DNA of 64,000 nt from the NCBI RefSeq assembly GCF_036711975.1, contig NC_091976.1, positions 6,014,001 through 6,078,000 of the forward strand, read 5' to 3'. This document shows positions 20,747-31,763 of this stretch, one piece after another. How positions within the stretch are numbered: the stretch's first letter is position 1; every line of letters starts with the position of its first letter. Origin of the DNA: Onthophagus taurus (lineage: Eukaryota > Arthropoda > Insecta > Coleoptera > Scarabaeidae). The translations under genes and the position numbers were made by a program. The notes below the pieces were generated by a model. The model was not told the DNA's origin. It made no database searches and saw nothing but the letters and a program-made list of their open reading frames with translations.

Positions 20747-22384
20747 TTAAATAAAATAGTTGAGATTCTAGGTTGGACACATAAAAATCTGCAAGAAGGC
20801 CAGATAGGGGGGAACCCATGGGTAATCCATCAGCCATTTCGTAAAAATGGTCATTAAAAATGAAAAAATTTTGATTGGTTATGTTTTTAAGTATGTTGAT
20901 CAAATTATTTATATCATTATTAGTAATGTTGAAGGGAAGATTATTGTTGTTTTCAATTTTTTTGGAATTGAGAAAATTTTTTATGATTTTTAATGTTTCT
21001 TTGATTGGGACATTGGTATATAGATTTTTTATATCTAGGGAGATGAGTTTTGTATTTTTGTTTATTCTTATGTTATCAAGTTTTGAAATTAGTTCTGAAG
21101 AATTCTTTATAGAATATGTGGATTTGAAATTGAAAGATTTAGTTAGAATACTATGTAGGGCTTTAGATATAAGGTGACAAGGAGAGTTGATATCGCTGAC
21201 TATGGGTCTGATGGGTTCACCTGTTTTGTGTAGTTTTATTAGACTGTGTAAAGTGGGATGTAGAGGATTCATGGGTATGTATTTTTTATTTGAAGGAAAA
21301 AATTTGTTTAGGGTATTTGATGATTTTTTCAAAATATCCTTAAGTTTATTGGTAAAAGCAGGAAGAGGGTCTTTGTGGAGTAAGGTAATGTTATTGTCGT
21401 TAAAGAAAGATAAGGTTTTTGAAATATATTCAGATTTATTAATTAAAACTAGGCCTGCATTTTTATCTGCTAGTGTACATATTATATCGTGTTTGAGAAG
21501 GTTGTTTTTCAAAGAGATAATGGTATTTTGATATTTAGAATTGGAACTGTTATATGTGGAAAAATTCTTTCTTTTGGATTTAAATTTATGTAAATTGTGT
21601 AGGAGATCGGCTTTAAGTTTAGGGAAAATGGGATTAAAAAGTAATTGGCTTTCAATATCGATGGCTAAAGAAGTGGAATTGAAATTGTGAGTGTTAATGG
21701 AAAATTTGTGTCCTAAATTAAATAGTTCTATTTCTGAAGGTGATAGTGAATAGTCAGAGAGGTTAGTGTATTTAGGCGCGAATGTAAAATGTGATTGTTT
21801 ATTATCATATGTGATATTATAATTGTTATTATTAATTTCTAGTCGTTTGATATTAAAGTGATTGTTAGAATCCTTTGAGTTAGACTTACTGGATAGAGCG
21901 TTGTTCTTTAATAAGCTTAATTTTTTATTTTTATTTTTAATGTCAGCTAGGGATTTATGATGTAATTGTTCGGTAAAATCGTTATATAGTTCATCAAATT
22001 CTAAGGGGTGAAGTATTTTACTTAAATGGTGATGTAGAAATTTAAGTTTCAAATCTTGAATATCACGATCTCTGTAGTGCTGTTTGATGGTGCATTTGAT
22101 AAGTTTTCTTTCCAAAATTTTCTTATAAAGTTGAAATTGTCGTGGCAATTTTAAATCGAAAGCTTTAGGCGTTATGTTGAATTTTAATGATTGTTGTAAG
22201 AAGAATATGTGGTTATTGGATTTGTTTCTCTTTTCCATCAAATTGTAAAGTTGTCGGAGTTTTACAGGTAACCCTGATTGTAGTATAAACGGGATGAAAT
22301 TCTCCATATTTCTCTAAATATAATAAACTAGGATTTATGTAAAAGTAAAAACTTTTTTGAGAAATATTAAAATGTTTTAATTCT

Positions 22385-22435
22385 ATTTAAGTAGACATGT
22401 TTCGAAAACTAATGTTTCATCTTCAGTACCTAAAT
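22385..22435 (-). ncRNA. hammerhead ribozyme, upstream pseudo-LTR
   Basis: Identical in sequence to the hammerhead at 16872-16922 (9-bp stem I, CTGAAGA/GAA core, ACATGT stem III). It lies at the junction between the truncated and the full PLE copies, where cleavage would define the 5' end of the element RNA. Confidence 0.8.
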
Positions 22436-22767
22436 TTATGAAAAAGAAGAAACAATTTAAACAAAGGTTAACCGGAACGTATTAATAACGGTAAAATGAA
22501 AATCGGAATTTGAAAAGGTGAACTTACATAGAAAAATTATACAATATAATGGAATTAGTTAATAGGTGGGGTTCAGGAGTATATCTAATTTCTTATAACT
22601 AAATTACAATTAAATTTAAATTAGATTAACAAAATCACAGATTAAAAACTTCAACAAAAAAGGATAAAATCTTGGAAGGTATCGTAAGATAAGGGTGTGG
22701 CGTAAAAAACGTTATTATAATATAGCACGTACGGAATACAAAAAGAAAAATAAAAATTTTTGATTAG

Positions 22768-23450
22768 TTAGTTAAATTTGTGGTATAAGCGAGAATATTT
22801 GTTTTCTATTATTTCATTTAATAAATTATCTGTGTTATTTTTAGATTGTTTGTATATTTCGTATTCTTCCAGTAAGTCTAGCTTCAAAGATTTAGGTTGG
22901 TTATGAATAAGTTCCATATTATTAAGACTTATTTTATGTTTAGTTTCTGTAATATGTTTGAATATAGCGGAATTTTTATCTTTATTATGTTCTTTAAAAC
23001 GTGTTAATAAGTTTCTCCCTGTTTGACCTATATAAATTTTATTACATTCACTACAGGAAATTTTGTAAACTCCGTTAAGTAAGTGAAAGTGGAATTTATG
23101 TTTATTATTAACGAGCATATTGGAGATTTTAGTGTTGTTTTTAGTGGCTATGTGTATGTTATGTGTTTTAGTTATGTGGTGTAGTTGATTGATTGTGGGG
23201 TTGTAATGTGAAATAGAAATATATTTAGGTGGGAGTTTATAATGAGGATAAATGAATGAGATAACTTTATTGTTATGAACTTTGTAAAATATGTTTTGCA
23301 TGTCTTAAATGTTATAACCGTTGTTTAAGCCTATTTTTATAATATTGTAAATTTCTGAATTGAAATTTTCGGTGTTGAGGGGTGTGTTGATGGCTCTGTG
23401 GAATAAGAACCTATACGCGGCTTCTTTATATTTGAAACTAGTGAAAGAAT
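22768..23450 (-). pseudogene. truncated PLE ORF: thumb and GIY-YIG
   Basis: The last part of the PLE protein, from the thumb region to GIY-YIG (the same IYIGQTG block). In this copy the link between thumb and GIY-YIG is in frame, unlike the sister copy at 17255. A T/A change at about 23307 creates a stop just upstream of the 177-residue open part. 5'-truncated at about 23454 against Gypsy sequence. Confidence 0.8.
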
Positions 23451-23454
23451 TTTA

Positions 23455-23950
23455 GTTTTTCAAAAGCATGTACGTGTCGTTCAGTTATCTCGTATTTTGT
23501 TGCTTTATGGAGTAGCTATCAAATAATAACCTCGTACAAATCTCCGGAAATAACCTGTCAGACCCAGAAATCTTCTCATTCCTTTGACCTCCGTTGGCAT
23601 ATGGAAATGTGCGACAGTCTTGTTGAACCTAGGTTTTATCTCTCCGAATGAAAACCTGTAACCAAGGTATTCAGTATTTCTCATTAGAAAATTACACTTC
23701 TCTAGTCGCAGATTCAAGTTATGTTTCCTCACACGGTTCATCATCCTTTTTAGCACACCCAAATTTTCTGTTACTGCCTCAGTTGCAATAAGTATATCAT
23801 CCATATAGATTTGAATCTCTCTTGTCTGGATAAAGTCTCGGAAAATTGCAGTAATATAACGCTGAAACACAGCAGGTGCGTTACTCAACCCAAAGGGCAT
23901 TTTCGTATATTCATATTGTCCATTGGGTACAACAAATACAGTATACTTCA
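23455..23950 (-). pseudogene. Ty3/Gypsy reverse transcriptase relic
   Basis: An open stretch with VVPNGQYEY, KMPFGLSNAPAVFQR, the catalytic YMDD and FLGLTGYFRRFVRGY. It is the upstream half of the Gypsy pol whose RNase H and integrase lie at 15325-16807; about 40 residues are missing at the PLE junction. At about 23950 it is fused in frame to an unrelated transposase fragment. Confidence 0.85.
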
Positions 23951-24180
23951 TTGAATTCTCATGCATGGACTCTATTGCGTACGTATGCGCACCTGTTTCT
24001 GGGTCTACAAAATTTATAGAATGATTAACCTTCAAATGTAAGTACCCTTCTCTCTCCAACCAGTCATACGCCTTCCACTAATCGGAAATAATGGTGGTCC
24101 CTGAACGTATCCATTTTTGAATGATTGGAAGAAAAAGATGTCCGCCGTTCTGTTCTCCACGAGCTCCATTAACACAGTAT
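23951..24180 (-). pseudogene. IS1595/Merlin-type transposase fragment
   Basis: Contains WKAYDWLEREGYLHLKVNH and FVDPETGAHTYAIES, the C-terminal block of ISXO2/IS1595-like DDE transposases found in Merlin elements. One stop precedes WKAY. The fragment ends exactly where Gypsy RT sequence begins, giving a 184-residue chimeric open frame at 23505-24059. Confidence 0.7.
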
Positions 24181-24228
24181 TATGTAGTATCATTTCTGTC
24201 TACGCCTATGTCGAAGTGAACGCGTATA

Positions 24229-25499
24229 ATGGAAATTGACCCTATTGTTGTCAGTAGTTTATTAATAGAGGATGAAGAAAACGAAATACGACAAAGGGGA
24301 AAAAAAATGTGGGTTCATAATATTAACTTAAAAAGACAATGGTTTGAAGAATACTATTCGTTATATCCTAAGCGATTTTTTAAATATTTCCATATCACTC
24401 CTCTCAAGTTTAGGCAGCTGTTAGGTATGTTAGAAGCGCACATAACTAGACAAAATACAAGGTATAGAATGGCAATTGGACCAGAAGAAAGACTAGTTGT
24501 TTGTTTAAGGTAAGAATACATTTATTTCTATTTTATTGTTTAAATAACAGGTATTCATCGGTCAATTCGAATTCGCTACAATTCGTTCGATTGAGGTACG
24601 AATTGAATGGTTTCTTGAAATACTTGAGATATATCTCAAGCTGGTGCTGTCGATGTATCAGATGCATTCTCGTTGCTACCTCTACATTGTGGACCATGTG
24701 AAACAAGTCCGCTTTTATCTGTAGCTACTTTCTGACCGAATCGGGAATCCCCCAAGGGAATTCACACCCTTCGGGAGAATCTATTAATAAGTCTGGGGTT
24801 CTTATATCCAAATGACTTCCAGTTCTTAATATGTTTGATCGCCGATTCTCTTCGTCATTTAGATATGGTATTAGGAAACTTGCTATCCTGAAAATACTTT
24901 GGAGGTTTGAGCCTATCTGCCGACACTGATACTTTTGCGAAGATTTGAAGCTTTTCGAACATTTTCTCTGATCCTTTGCCATTTATCTTTGCATGTTATA
25001 TCTGCAAACGTATGAAATGCATGAAATTTTTAAATTAGAAACGAGTTAGGTCATAATAATAAAATAATTTTGCTGGTTTCTGGCAACCGGGAATACTTTT
25101 ACATCTTTAGCTGATAACTATCGATTGGGCGAGACTACAGTATGAGAAATAGTATACTCTACCTGTGAAGCAATTTGGGCCTCTATACAATCACTCGCAA
25201 TGTCCACACCTAACGAGAATTTGTGGCTTTCATCGGAAGCACAGTTTCGGGAAAGATGGAATTTCCCAAATGCAGTGGTAGCACTTGATGGGAAACTCAT
25301 ATTGATCGAAGCACCACAACATAGTGGTCCTAATTATTTCTGCTATAAAAATCACTTTAGCATTGTGTTGCTGGCGCTAGTTGATGCAAATAAAAAATTC
25401 ATCGCGGTAGATGTTGGTGCTTTCGGCAAAAATTGTTGGGTAAATTCATGTTTGGCAAACAGATCACTTTCTATGCCATATCTGGTATGAATGTTTCCG
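24229..25499 (+). pseudogene. PIF/Harbinger transposase (HARBI1-like), decayed
   Basis: Exon 1 (24229 to about 24509) has the N-terminal block LYPKRFFKYFHITPLKFRQL and ends at a good GTAAGA donor. Exon 2 resumes at about 25076 with FLATGNTFTSLADNYRLG, then WNFPNAVVALDGK (first catalytic Asp), YKNHFSIVLLALVDA (second) and AFGKN. The acceptor position reads CTG instead of CAG, there is a stop near 25141, and the C-terminus with the last acidic residue is lost at 25490. The ~570-bp intron holds an antisense MADF-like gene. Confidence 0.8.
24600..24995 (-). pseudogene. MADF-type DNA-binding protein relic, antisense in the Harbinger intron
   Basis: Minus-strand frames read CKDKWQRIRENVRKA, then after a frameshift FLIPYLNDEENRRSN, the end of a MADF/Myb-like domain as used by the accessory DNA-binding protein of PIF/Harbinger elements. 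The frameshift is near 24920. Either a second gene of the same element or a separate insertion; the match is short. Confidence 0.45.
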
Positions 25500-25985
25500 T
25501 TAAAACGATTTTAATAGTTGAATTGCTTTATTGGAAATTGACGATGCTCGCATTTTAATTATTTCGTCAAGATGGGATGCAATCAGCCTCAGTCCTCGCT
25601 CTTTTTGCTTTAAATGACCAGATGACTGCCCAATTGTATTTTTTTCTAGATCGGCTACTTTACGAAATGCCTTTTTAAATGTTTCCTGTCGTATAAATGG
25701 TATTTGCAAAACATTTAGAAACTCTTGACACTGTGCGTAGCCACTTCCTGTTGAAATTGCACCCAATGTCGATGCTTCGTTTAGGTCTATTAGATCTGTA
25801 ATCTGACATCTAAGCCACACATTTTACATCATAATGTAAAAATACTTTTTAAACCTTTTCGACAGTTTTTTATTAGAACCGTATCAATGATAGAACATTC
25901 GAAAGGTTTATGGCGTGGGTATGACAAAATTTGTTTTAAAATAAAACCCATGTCAACTACTCGCCGACCGATGGTGTTCAGATCA
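25500..25985 (-). pseudogene. Mutator-like transposase N-terminal fragment
   Basis: Frames read NTIGRRVVDMGFILKQIL, a C-x-x-C pair and then LGAISTGSGYAQCQEFLNVL with IPFIRQETF. This is the N-terminal block of the insect 'Mutator-like transposase' family (GRRIVD, then a G-S/T-G-x-x-Y-x-x-x-E-E/x-x-L block). One stop and one shift lie at about 25820. The rest of the protein is missing, and it abuts the end of the Harbinger relic. Confidence 0.6.
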
Positions 25986-26398
25986 TTTATTTGTTCAATA
26001 GGTATAAAGGTGTTCCGTGAGTATTTATTTTAATCGTTTCTTTACTGCAATGGTTAATGCTGTTTAGTTTAGATCTGTCGTTTGATGAGTTGGTTTCATT
26101 CAAGTTTTCATCATGTTTAGGAGATGGCAGTGAATCGTTTTTGTAATTCCCAAAAACTGTCTATGTAGTTCAGTCCAGGACCAAAATGGGGTCCTCTTTA
26201 CTGTTACCAAATCCCTTTTCCTATACCTTTTAGGTTCTCTTCATCGTATTATATTGCTTCCTATTTTCCTCCTGAACTCTCAATATTTGTTTCTTGGTTT
26301 CCAACCTTAATTCCTCTCTCTTCATCAAATTCTTCCACCAAGCATTGATCTATTAAGTCTTATATTTGAACATCTTTCTTACTCTCTACACCTGTTAA
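25986..26398. other. no gene recognised
   Basis: No open frame or repeat of note; C/T-rich in the right half. It ends at the TA target of the Tigger element. Confidence 0.4.
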
Positions 26399-26621
26399 TA
26401 CAGTGCACGCCGCTTAATGTGATCACAACGGGACTTGGGGTTTTTGATCACAATAACCGATTGATAATAATAGCCGAAAAAACAAAACTTTTTTTTAATT
26501 AAAAATATATAAACAAACTATAATAACGTAACATAAACTCTTACTACAAGTAAAAATATTACTATGTACATACAATATGTATTTCATTTAAATTTGAAAT
26601 AAAATAAAAAACAAATTCATA

Positions 26622-28113
26622 TTAAAAAAACTCATCCAGCGTTGTTTGTCTCTGATTTTCGCGGAGCAAGTTATTAACGAAAATTTCATAGTCGTAATGC
26701 GTCTGAAAATCAGATGACCTGTACTGCACACCACGCCGCAAAACTTCCAGCGCTTTTCTCATTTCGCTATTTGTTGGGGGTTGCATTGTTTGTATATCTA
26801 CATCTTCCCCTGGCTCTTGATTTTCAATTGATGACGTTGTTACACTTTTACACATTACACTTTCACAAATGTCTTCTTCTGTTACATTCTGTGCAACGTT
26901 TAAGTCGTTATCTATTGTCATCCACTCCTCGAACTCACTTATCGTCATGTCGGATGGCTGAATGTTTAGATGTTCAGGTTCTATGTCATCTTTTGAAAAC
27001 CCACCATGTTTGAAACAATTTTTAATTGTTATTTTGGAAACTTGGTTCCACGACGTGGTAATGAGATGTAAAGCGTCTAGTAAATTTGTATTCTTGGCTA
27101 GTTCATTTGCGCTCATATTTAGGGTATCCTCCACACTTTCCAAAATTCTAGCACGCATCTCTTTCCGGTAATACGCCTTCATGGTCCTTATAATGCCTTG
27201 ATCACACGGCTGTATTATCGAAGTAGTATTGGCCGGTAAAAAAATAACTTTTATATTTTTTAATTGACAATTTACACAGTGTGCAGTGCAATTGTCCACG
27301 AGAAGAGCAATTTTGCGATTTAGTCTCCTATCCCATTTTAACAGCCAGTCATTAAAAATTAAGGATGTCATCCAGGCATTTGTATTTGAATAATAATCAA
27401 CAGGTAGATTTTTGACACTTTTAAAACAACGTGGATTCTTGCTTTTGCCGATTACTAAAAGCTTTTCTTTGTCACCCGACATATTTGCACAACACAAAAT
27501 TGTTATACGTTCTTTCGATGTCTTACAACCTTTTGCGTTGTCTTTTAAACATATATGTATGATCGGGGAGAGCGCGATAGTAAAGCCCAGTCTCGTCTGC
27601 ATTAAAAATATCATTAGAAGTAAATTCCCCAGCAATCTTGGTCCATTCATTTTCAATCCAGTGTTCTGCACTCTTAAAATCAGCATCTTTTTGCTCGCCG
27701 TGTGTCTGTTTGTATACGATGTTTTCCCTTTTTTTCCAACGGTGAAACCATCCCTCCGTTGCAACAAAATTTTCTTTTCCCATTTTGTTTGCAAGTTTTT
27801 CCGCTTTCTGTCGCATCAACGGGCCATTTACACGTGCGTCATGTTCGCGGACATTCGCAAACCACAGTTTCAACGCAGATTCCACTTGAGCGTCTTTCCC
27901 AGTGCGATTTCTTTTAGTGAGTAAATTCTAATTTTTTTTAGCAGCGTCTTCTATTTCCACACGTTTTTTTAAAATCTTACACAAAATTGGTTGTGAGATT
28001 TTTAATTGTGCTGCTGCATTTCGCTGACTCAATTTCGGCAACTTGTCATATTGCTTTAAAATGTTAATTTTTCCACTTAAACTAAGATCACGTCTCTTTT
28101 TTACGTCAGCCAT
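26622..28113 (-). pseudogene. Tigger transposase (CENP-B type), two lesions
   Basis: N-terminal CENP-B helix-turn-helix (28113-27928: LSGKINILKQYDKLP, AAAQLKISQPILCKIL), then a second DNA-binding helix region (VATEGWFHRWKKREN) and the DDE core with NADETG, LLVDNCTAH and IQPCDQG. A single TAG near 27928 interrupts the frame between the two DNA-binding parts, and a shift at about 27545 separates the first catalytic Asp from the other two. All three catalytic Asp codons remain, so this copy died recently compared with its neighbours. Confidence 0.9.
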
Positions 28114-28213
28114 TGTAAGCGGTTAGAATAGAACCACAGAACAGTAGTATAGAGAAGTGCGCACTCTGTGTTAAAATAAGAGCAACACTACCCCCTCCAG
28201 ATTCGTATGGCAC

Positions 28214-31200
28214 ACACGCGGGAAATTTGATTTCTATATACTTTACTTTCACTTCTCTATTTTCCTAAATTGAATTCTTTATTTCAAAAACCACCAAAAA
28301 GTGCCATTTTAAAATATTTGGCATTTTTTAGTTGGCTTTAGAAATAAAAATTCAATTTATTTCTACAACATTTTTTATGTATTATAATAACACAAAACAC
28401 GTTATGTTGGGAATTTAAAATTTATATTAAAACAAAATTTAAATACAAAAATAACATATATTGTTTTTAAAAAATATATGAATAAATAAACAATAAATAT
28501 AAATACAATATAATACAACAAAAACTTAAAAATCATTTTAAACAAAATATAAAAAAAACTTAACAACCATCTTTGGTAAAATAATACTTCTTGGTAAAAA
28601 TAAATCTTGTATTCTTCTTCCATGTATATTGCACCCATGCTCACATAAAACAAAATAAACTGTTAGGAACATTCTTAATGCTTTTTTTTTTTTAACTTTC
28701 TCTTGTTGACTTCGTTAATATTCTTATCTTTTAAATATTTATATACATTTAAACGAATACATTTATCCATAATCAAACACTTAATATCATGAATTTGACA
28801 AAATTGATAAGAATTAAAGAAGTCTACATTAGAATTTTTAAATGTGCTCTCAATTGGGCTTAAGTGACCATACTTATCAAGAAATTGATACATTCTTTCA
28901 TGGACTGCATCAACCATCTTAATAAGCCCGTCACTTGCATAATTTAAATGTGTCTCATTGTTATACTCCTTGAAAGAAGTAAACAAATGATTCTCGTTAC
29001 ATTCTGCAGAATATAAATTTTCTCGGCACGTATCACAGTCCGGAATATGTATATTTTTCAGAAAATAACCAGCCACATAAGCCGTTGCTTGATTATCTTC
29101 TATACTTGGGTTTAGTTCGATATCTGAGAAAACAGGATTTGAATCCATTTTATCACTAGAATGAAAATCCTCTGGAAAATGTACTAACAAATCTTGTAGG
29201 TTCCCCAAAGACTCACAATAATCGTCTTGACAATTCCGTCCCCTACTTAAGGGTACAGAAAAGTTGTTAACGACAAGAGTCTTTAAGGCAGCTACAAATT
29301 GATGACATGTAGGATTAGTGTTAAAAAAGCCATGTTGGCGTACTTGACAAAATAAATTTTCCAGCGGATCTTGATTCAGTGATCTTAAAGAAAGAAACGA
29401 GACGCCTTTTTCACTTAAATGATTCCAAAGGAAAATAACTGATCGTATGGTAGTCTGCCAACCTTTAAGAAATCTAACTGACTTTGTACAGTCCCTACCG
29501 TTCCGATCAATCATTTGCCATTTGGTGATTTTAGGTAACAAATTGGACCAGAACTGTAAATGTGGGGAATCTTTTGATAACGCGCACCGAAACTTTTTAC
29601 CATTTTTTGGATATCGAACCCACCCATTCAGCGAATCAAACAATTGATCCATCAAATGAACAAATTCGGCAGTAGCTAAAGATTCAGCAGGTAAATCTTT
29701 AGTTACATGAAATGTTTCTATCGATGCAGTAACTGTGTGACTCAACTGAGCAGCAGCCACTTTCACCTTCATTTTAATATAACTATTATCAAAATTGAAA
29801 TACTCTGATTTTAGTTTTGGCAACTGTTTGTAGGTTCTACGCTGCTGATCTAAATTGAAGGCAGACTGAATATGTACAAACTTTGCGCGCTTATTGCTTT
29901 CATACGCAATATCATATCGCAACAACGCATTTCGTGTATTCTTTAGTAAATGTGGCACGTCATAGATTGTACATATTTTTTCTCCGTTTACTTCAAACAC
30001 ATAATCGTCGTTACCACAAAGTAATTTACATGCAGCCACATTAGTAGACCCCTGATCACAAACAGTTGCGACCACCTTCAGCCCAATTGCTTGCAAATTA
30101 CTAATTATTTTTACAATTAATTGCTTTAGGGAAGTAGCTGCTATTGTATTTTGAACAAAATAATAAGCAACAACTTGCTTATAATTTTTTTGAACCCCTC
30201 TGACCATGAAAACCAATGCATGATTTGCCATTTTGTTATTGGTTCCGAGTTCACCCAGATCTTCGAATCCCGAAATTCTTTGTTCATGAGCCTCATAATG
30301 AAGCCCACTACTAAGTTGAACTTCGTCGAAAATGAGGGTGCAATACTTGTCAACATCATTCATGTTCCTAACCTGACGTTTAAGATAATCCATAACATTT
30401 GGATTTATACCGGTACGAAAAGACATGTTGGACAACAGGCCTTTTAAAAGTCTTATTGATGGTAATTCAAAATGAGCTTGTAGATAACGATATAATCGTG
30501 GGCTTCTTTTGTAGATAGATAAAGCAAATGCTTTATCTTCCATAGTCCACCTTTTACCTGACGGAGCTCTACTAGAATTGCGTAATTGAGAATTAATAAA
30601 TTCCTTTGTTACAGAATTCAAAGTAGATTCGATGAACTCAAATCGGCCCTCGTCATATAGTTTCCTAACAAAGCTCACATCAGCTTTAGCGCTTTTCAGC
30701 TGTGATCTTAATTTTGACAATTTCGATTGTATATTACGATGAATTTTAACATTATCACGCGGGTCTAAATTTTCTTTTAAAACTCCTGTTGTTTCAACAT
30801 TATCTGATGTACCGCTCAAATCTACACTATCCGAATGGCAAACAGCATTAATTTCACTAGATTCAGCATTATCAGGAATAATTGAAGATGGATTACCGGA
30901 TATGGAATTATTGGATGCTTGGGATGTCATGGTAGATGTCCTAGGATAGGGTTTCGGACAGCAATTATATTTTAAACGGATGTTATCAGGACTGCTATAA
31001 TCGGAATCAGAAAAATGGTCTTCGCAAATAAACTGATTCTCTGGTTTTAAATGGTTATCTAATCTACAAGCATTTTTCCAACGTGATAGTGTGTTTGGAT
31101 CTTTTGGAAATCGGTGAAATTTTTTATTGTTAGGGCTATTTGTGTAATAGGAATTTTGACATGAAGGATATTTACAAGACCATTTCTTTCTGAAGAGGGA

Positions 31201-31763
31201 AGATGATGCCTTCACTATATTAGCCATTGTGACGCAAATAAATTATAAGGGACAATTGAGTAGCACAAAAACAATCTATACTAAAATTTATGATATAAAA
31301 GCTTTACTTACATCAACGTTTTGTGGACCTAAAATTAAAAAAAATATATTAATAATCATTCATTGAAATGGTAACTGTTTAATTTAAAATAGTAGTTTGG
31401 TAATAAGTAAGTGTATACATATATACTTAATAATTTAAAAAAAAAATCTGTTTGTTTCCATGTTATGTCAAACATAACCTCGAAACGTATACACGAATTA
31501 TTTTATATAATTGATATATTATAATCAACACATATGTAACTTGATAAACAGTTAAAAATCAGTACTAATGTAATAGAAACAAATATTTCGTTTTACTTAC
31601 CTTTTATGTTAATATTTCTTTCACACAAAACCACAAAACGACATGAAAACCGACGATTGAGGCGAATAATGCGCAGGTGCAAGCCGCAAAACCCGCCAAA
31701 TGTTGTAACGTGCGCGCAGTTGTCAATTTATTCATCAGGTGATGCGCTGCGGTAACACCGCAT
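28214..31763 (-). mobile_element. inserted unit carrying a THAP/P-type transposase
   Basis: A 12-bp exact direct repeat, TTCGTATGGCAC, occurs at 28202-28213 and 31764-31775, bracketing the transposase gene inside the Tigger element. It may be the target duplication of the insertion. P elements normally make 8 bp, and I could not find convincing terminal inverted repeats next to these repeats, so the boundaries are tentative. Confidence 0.5.
28675..31227 (-). CDS. P-element-type transposase with THAP domain
   Basis: An intact 850-residue frame. Residues ~15-90 form a THAP zinc finger (CKYPSCQNS, F-H-x-F-P, CEDHFSDSDY, ending in a Pro). A Ser/Asn-rich linker and a helix follow, then the P-type RNase H core: LIFDEVQLSSGL (first Asp), VATVCDQGSTNVAA (second) and LNQDPLENLFCQVRQ (the Q-D-x-L-E-N block with the Glu). 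The length fits P-element transposases such as human THAP9. The start at 31227 has an in-frame Met with THAP directly after. No lesion was found, so it could be active or recently so. A domesticated gene is unlikely given its position inside a Tigger element. Confidence 0.9.
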   Translation of the reverse strand: MANIVKASSSLFRKKWSCKYPSCQNSYYTNSPNNKKFHRFPKDPNTLSRWKNACRLDNHLKPENQFICEDHFSDSDYSSPDNIRLKYNCCPKPYPRTSTMTSQASNNSISGNPSSIIPDNAESSEINAVCHSDSVDLSGTSDNVETTGVLKENLDPRDNVKIHRNIQSKLSKLRSQLKSAKADVSFVRKLYDEGRFEFIESTLNSVTKEFINSQLRNSSRAPSGKRWTMEDKAFALSIYKRSPRLYRYLQAHFELPSIRLLKGLLSNMSFRTGINPNVMDYLKRQVRNMNDVDKYCTLIFDEVQLSSGLHYEAHEQRISGFEDLGELGTNNKMANHALVFMVRGVQKNYKQVVAYYFVQNTIAATSLKQLIVKIISNLQAIGLKVVATVCDQGSTNVAACKLLCGNDDYVFEVNGEKICTIYDVPHLLKNTRNALLRYDIAYESNKRAKFVHIQSAFNLDQQRRTYKQLPKLKSEYFNFDNSYIKMKVKVAAAQLSHTVTASIETFHVTKDLPAESLATAEFVHLMDQLFDSLNGWVRYPKNGKKFRCALSKDSPHLQFWSNLLPKITKWQMIDRNGRDCTKSVRFLKGWQTTIRSVIFLWNHLSEKGVSFLSLRSLNQDPLENLFCQVRQHGFFNTNPTCHQFVAALKTLVVNNFSVPLSRGRNCQDDYCESLGNLQDLLVHFPEDFHSSDKMDSNPVFSDIELNPSIEDNQATAYVAGYFLKNIHIPDCDTCRENLYSAECNENHLFTSFKEYNNETHLNYASDGLIKMVDAVHERMYQFLDKYGHLSPIESTFKNSNVDFFNSYQFCQIHDIKCLIMDKCIRLNVYKYLKDKNINEVNKRKLKKKKH

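Larger units (their letters stand above)
17255..22307 (-). pseudogene. PLE reverse transcriptase/GIY-YIG gene, split by piggyBac
   Basis: N-terminal part 22307-20751: KNAGLVLINK, SLDIKNLYTNVP and DGLPMGSPLSGLLADFYV. After the piggyBac the frame resumes at about 18203 with the catalytic YVDD (about 18160), INFLDLTI and a thumb region. A GIY-YIG endonuclease follows, NGVYKISCSECNKIYIGQTG (about 17560-17500). Besides the piggyBac, two extra bases at about 17634 shift the frame between the thumb and GIY-YIG; the truncated sister copy lacks them. Otherwise the gene is well preserved, implying recent activity. Confidence 0.85.
16808..23454 (-). mobile_element. tandem Penelope-like element
   Basis: On minus, a 5'-truncated copy (23454-22318: ORF C-terminus, 3' UTR, hammerhead) is followed directly by a longer copy (22317-16808). 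The last ~1.13 kb of the two copies are about 99% identical by eye. The hammerheads at 22385 and 16872 bracket the long copy, the usual pseudo-LTR arrangement of PLEs. A piggyBac splits its reverse transcriptase. The whole unit interrupts a Gypsy pol relic. Confidence 0.85.

Noticed and set aside
28402..28653. 83-codon Phe/Tyr/Ile-rich frame, membrane-like
   Set aside because: Pure AT-rich composition gives such frames; it lies in the 3' region of the THAP unit with no start context.
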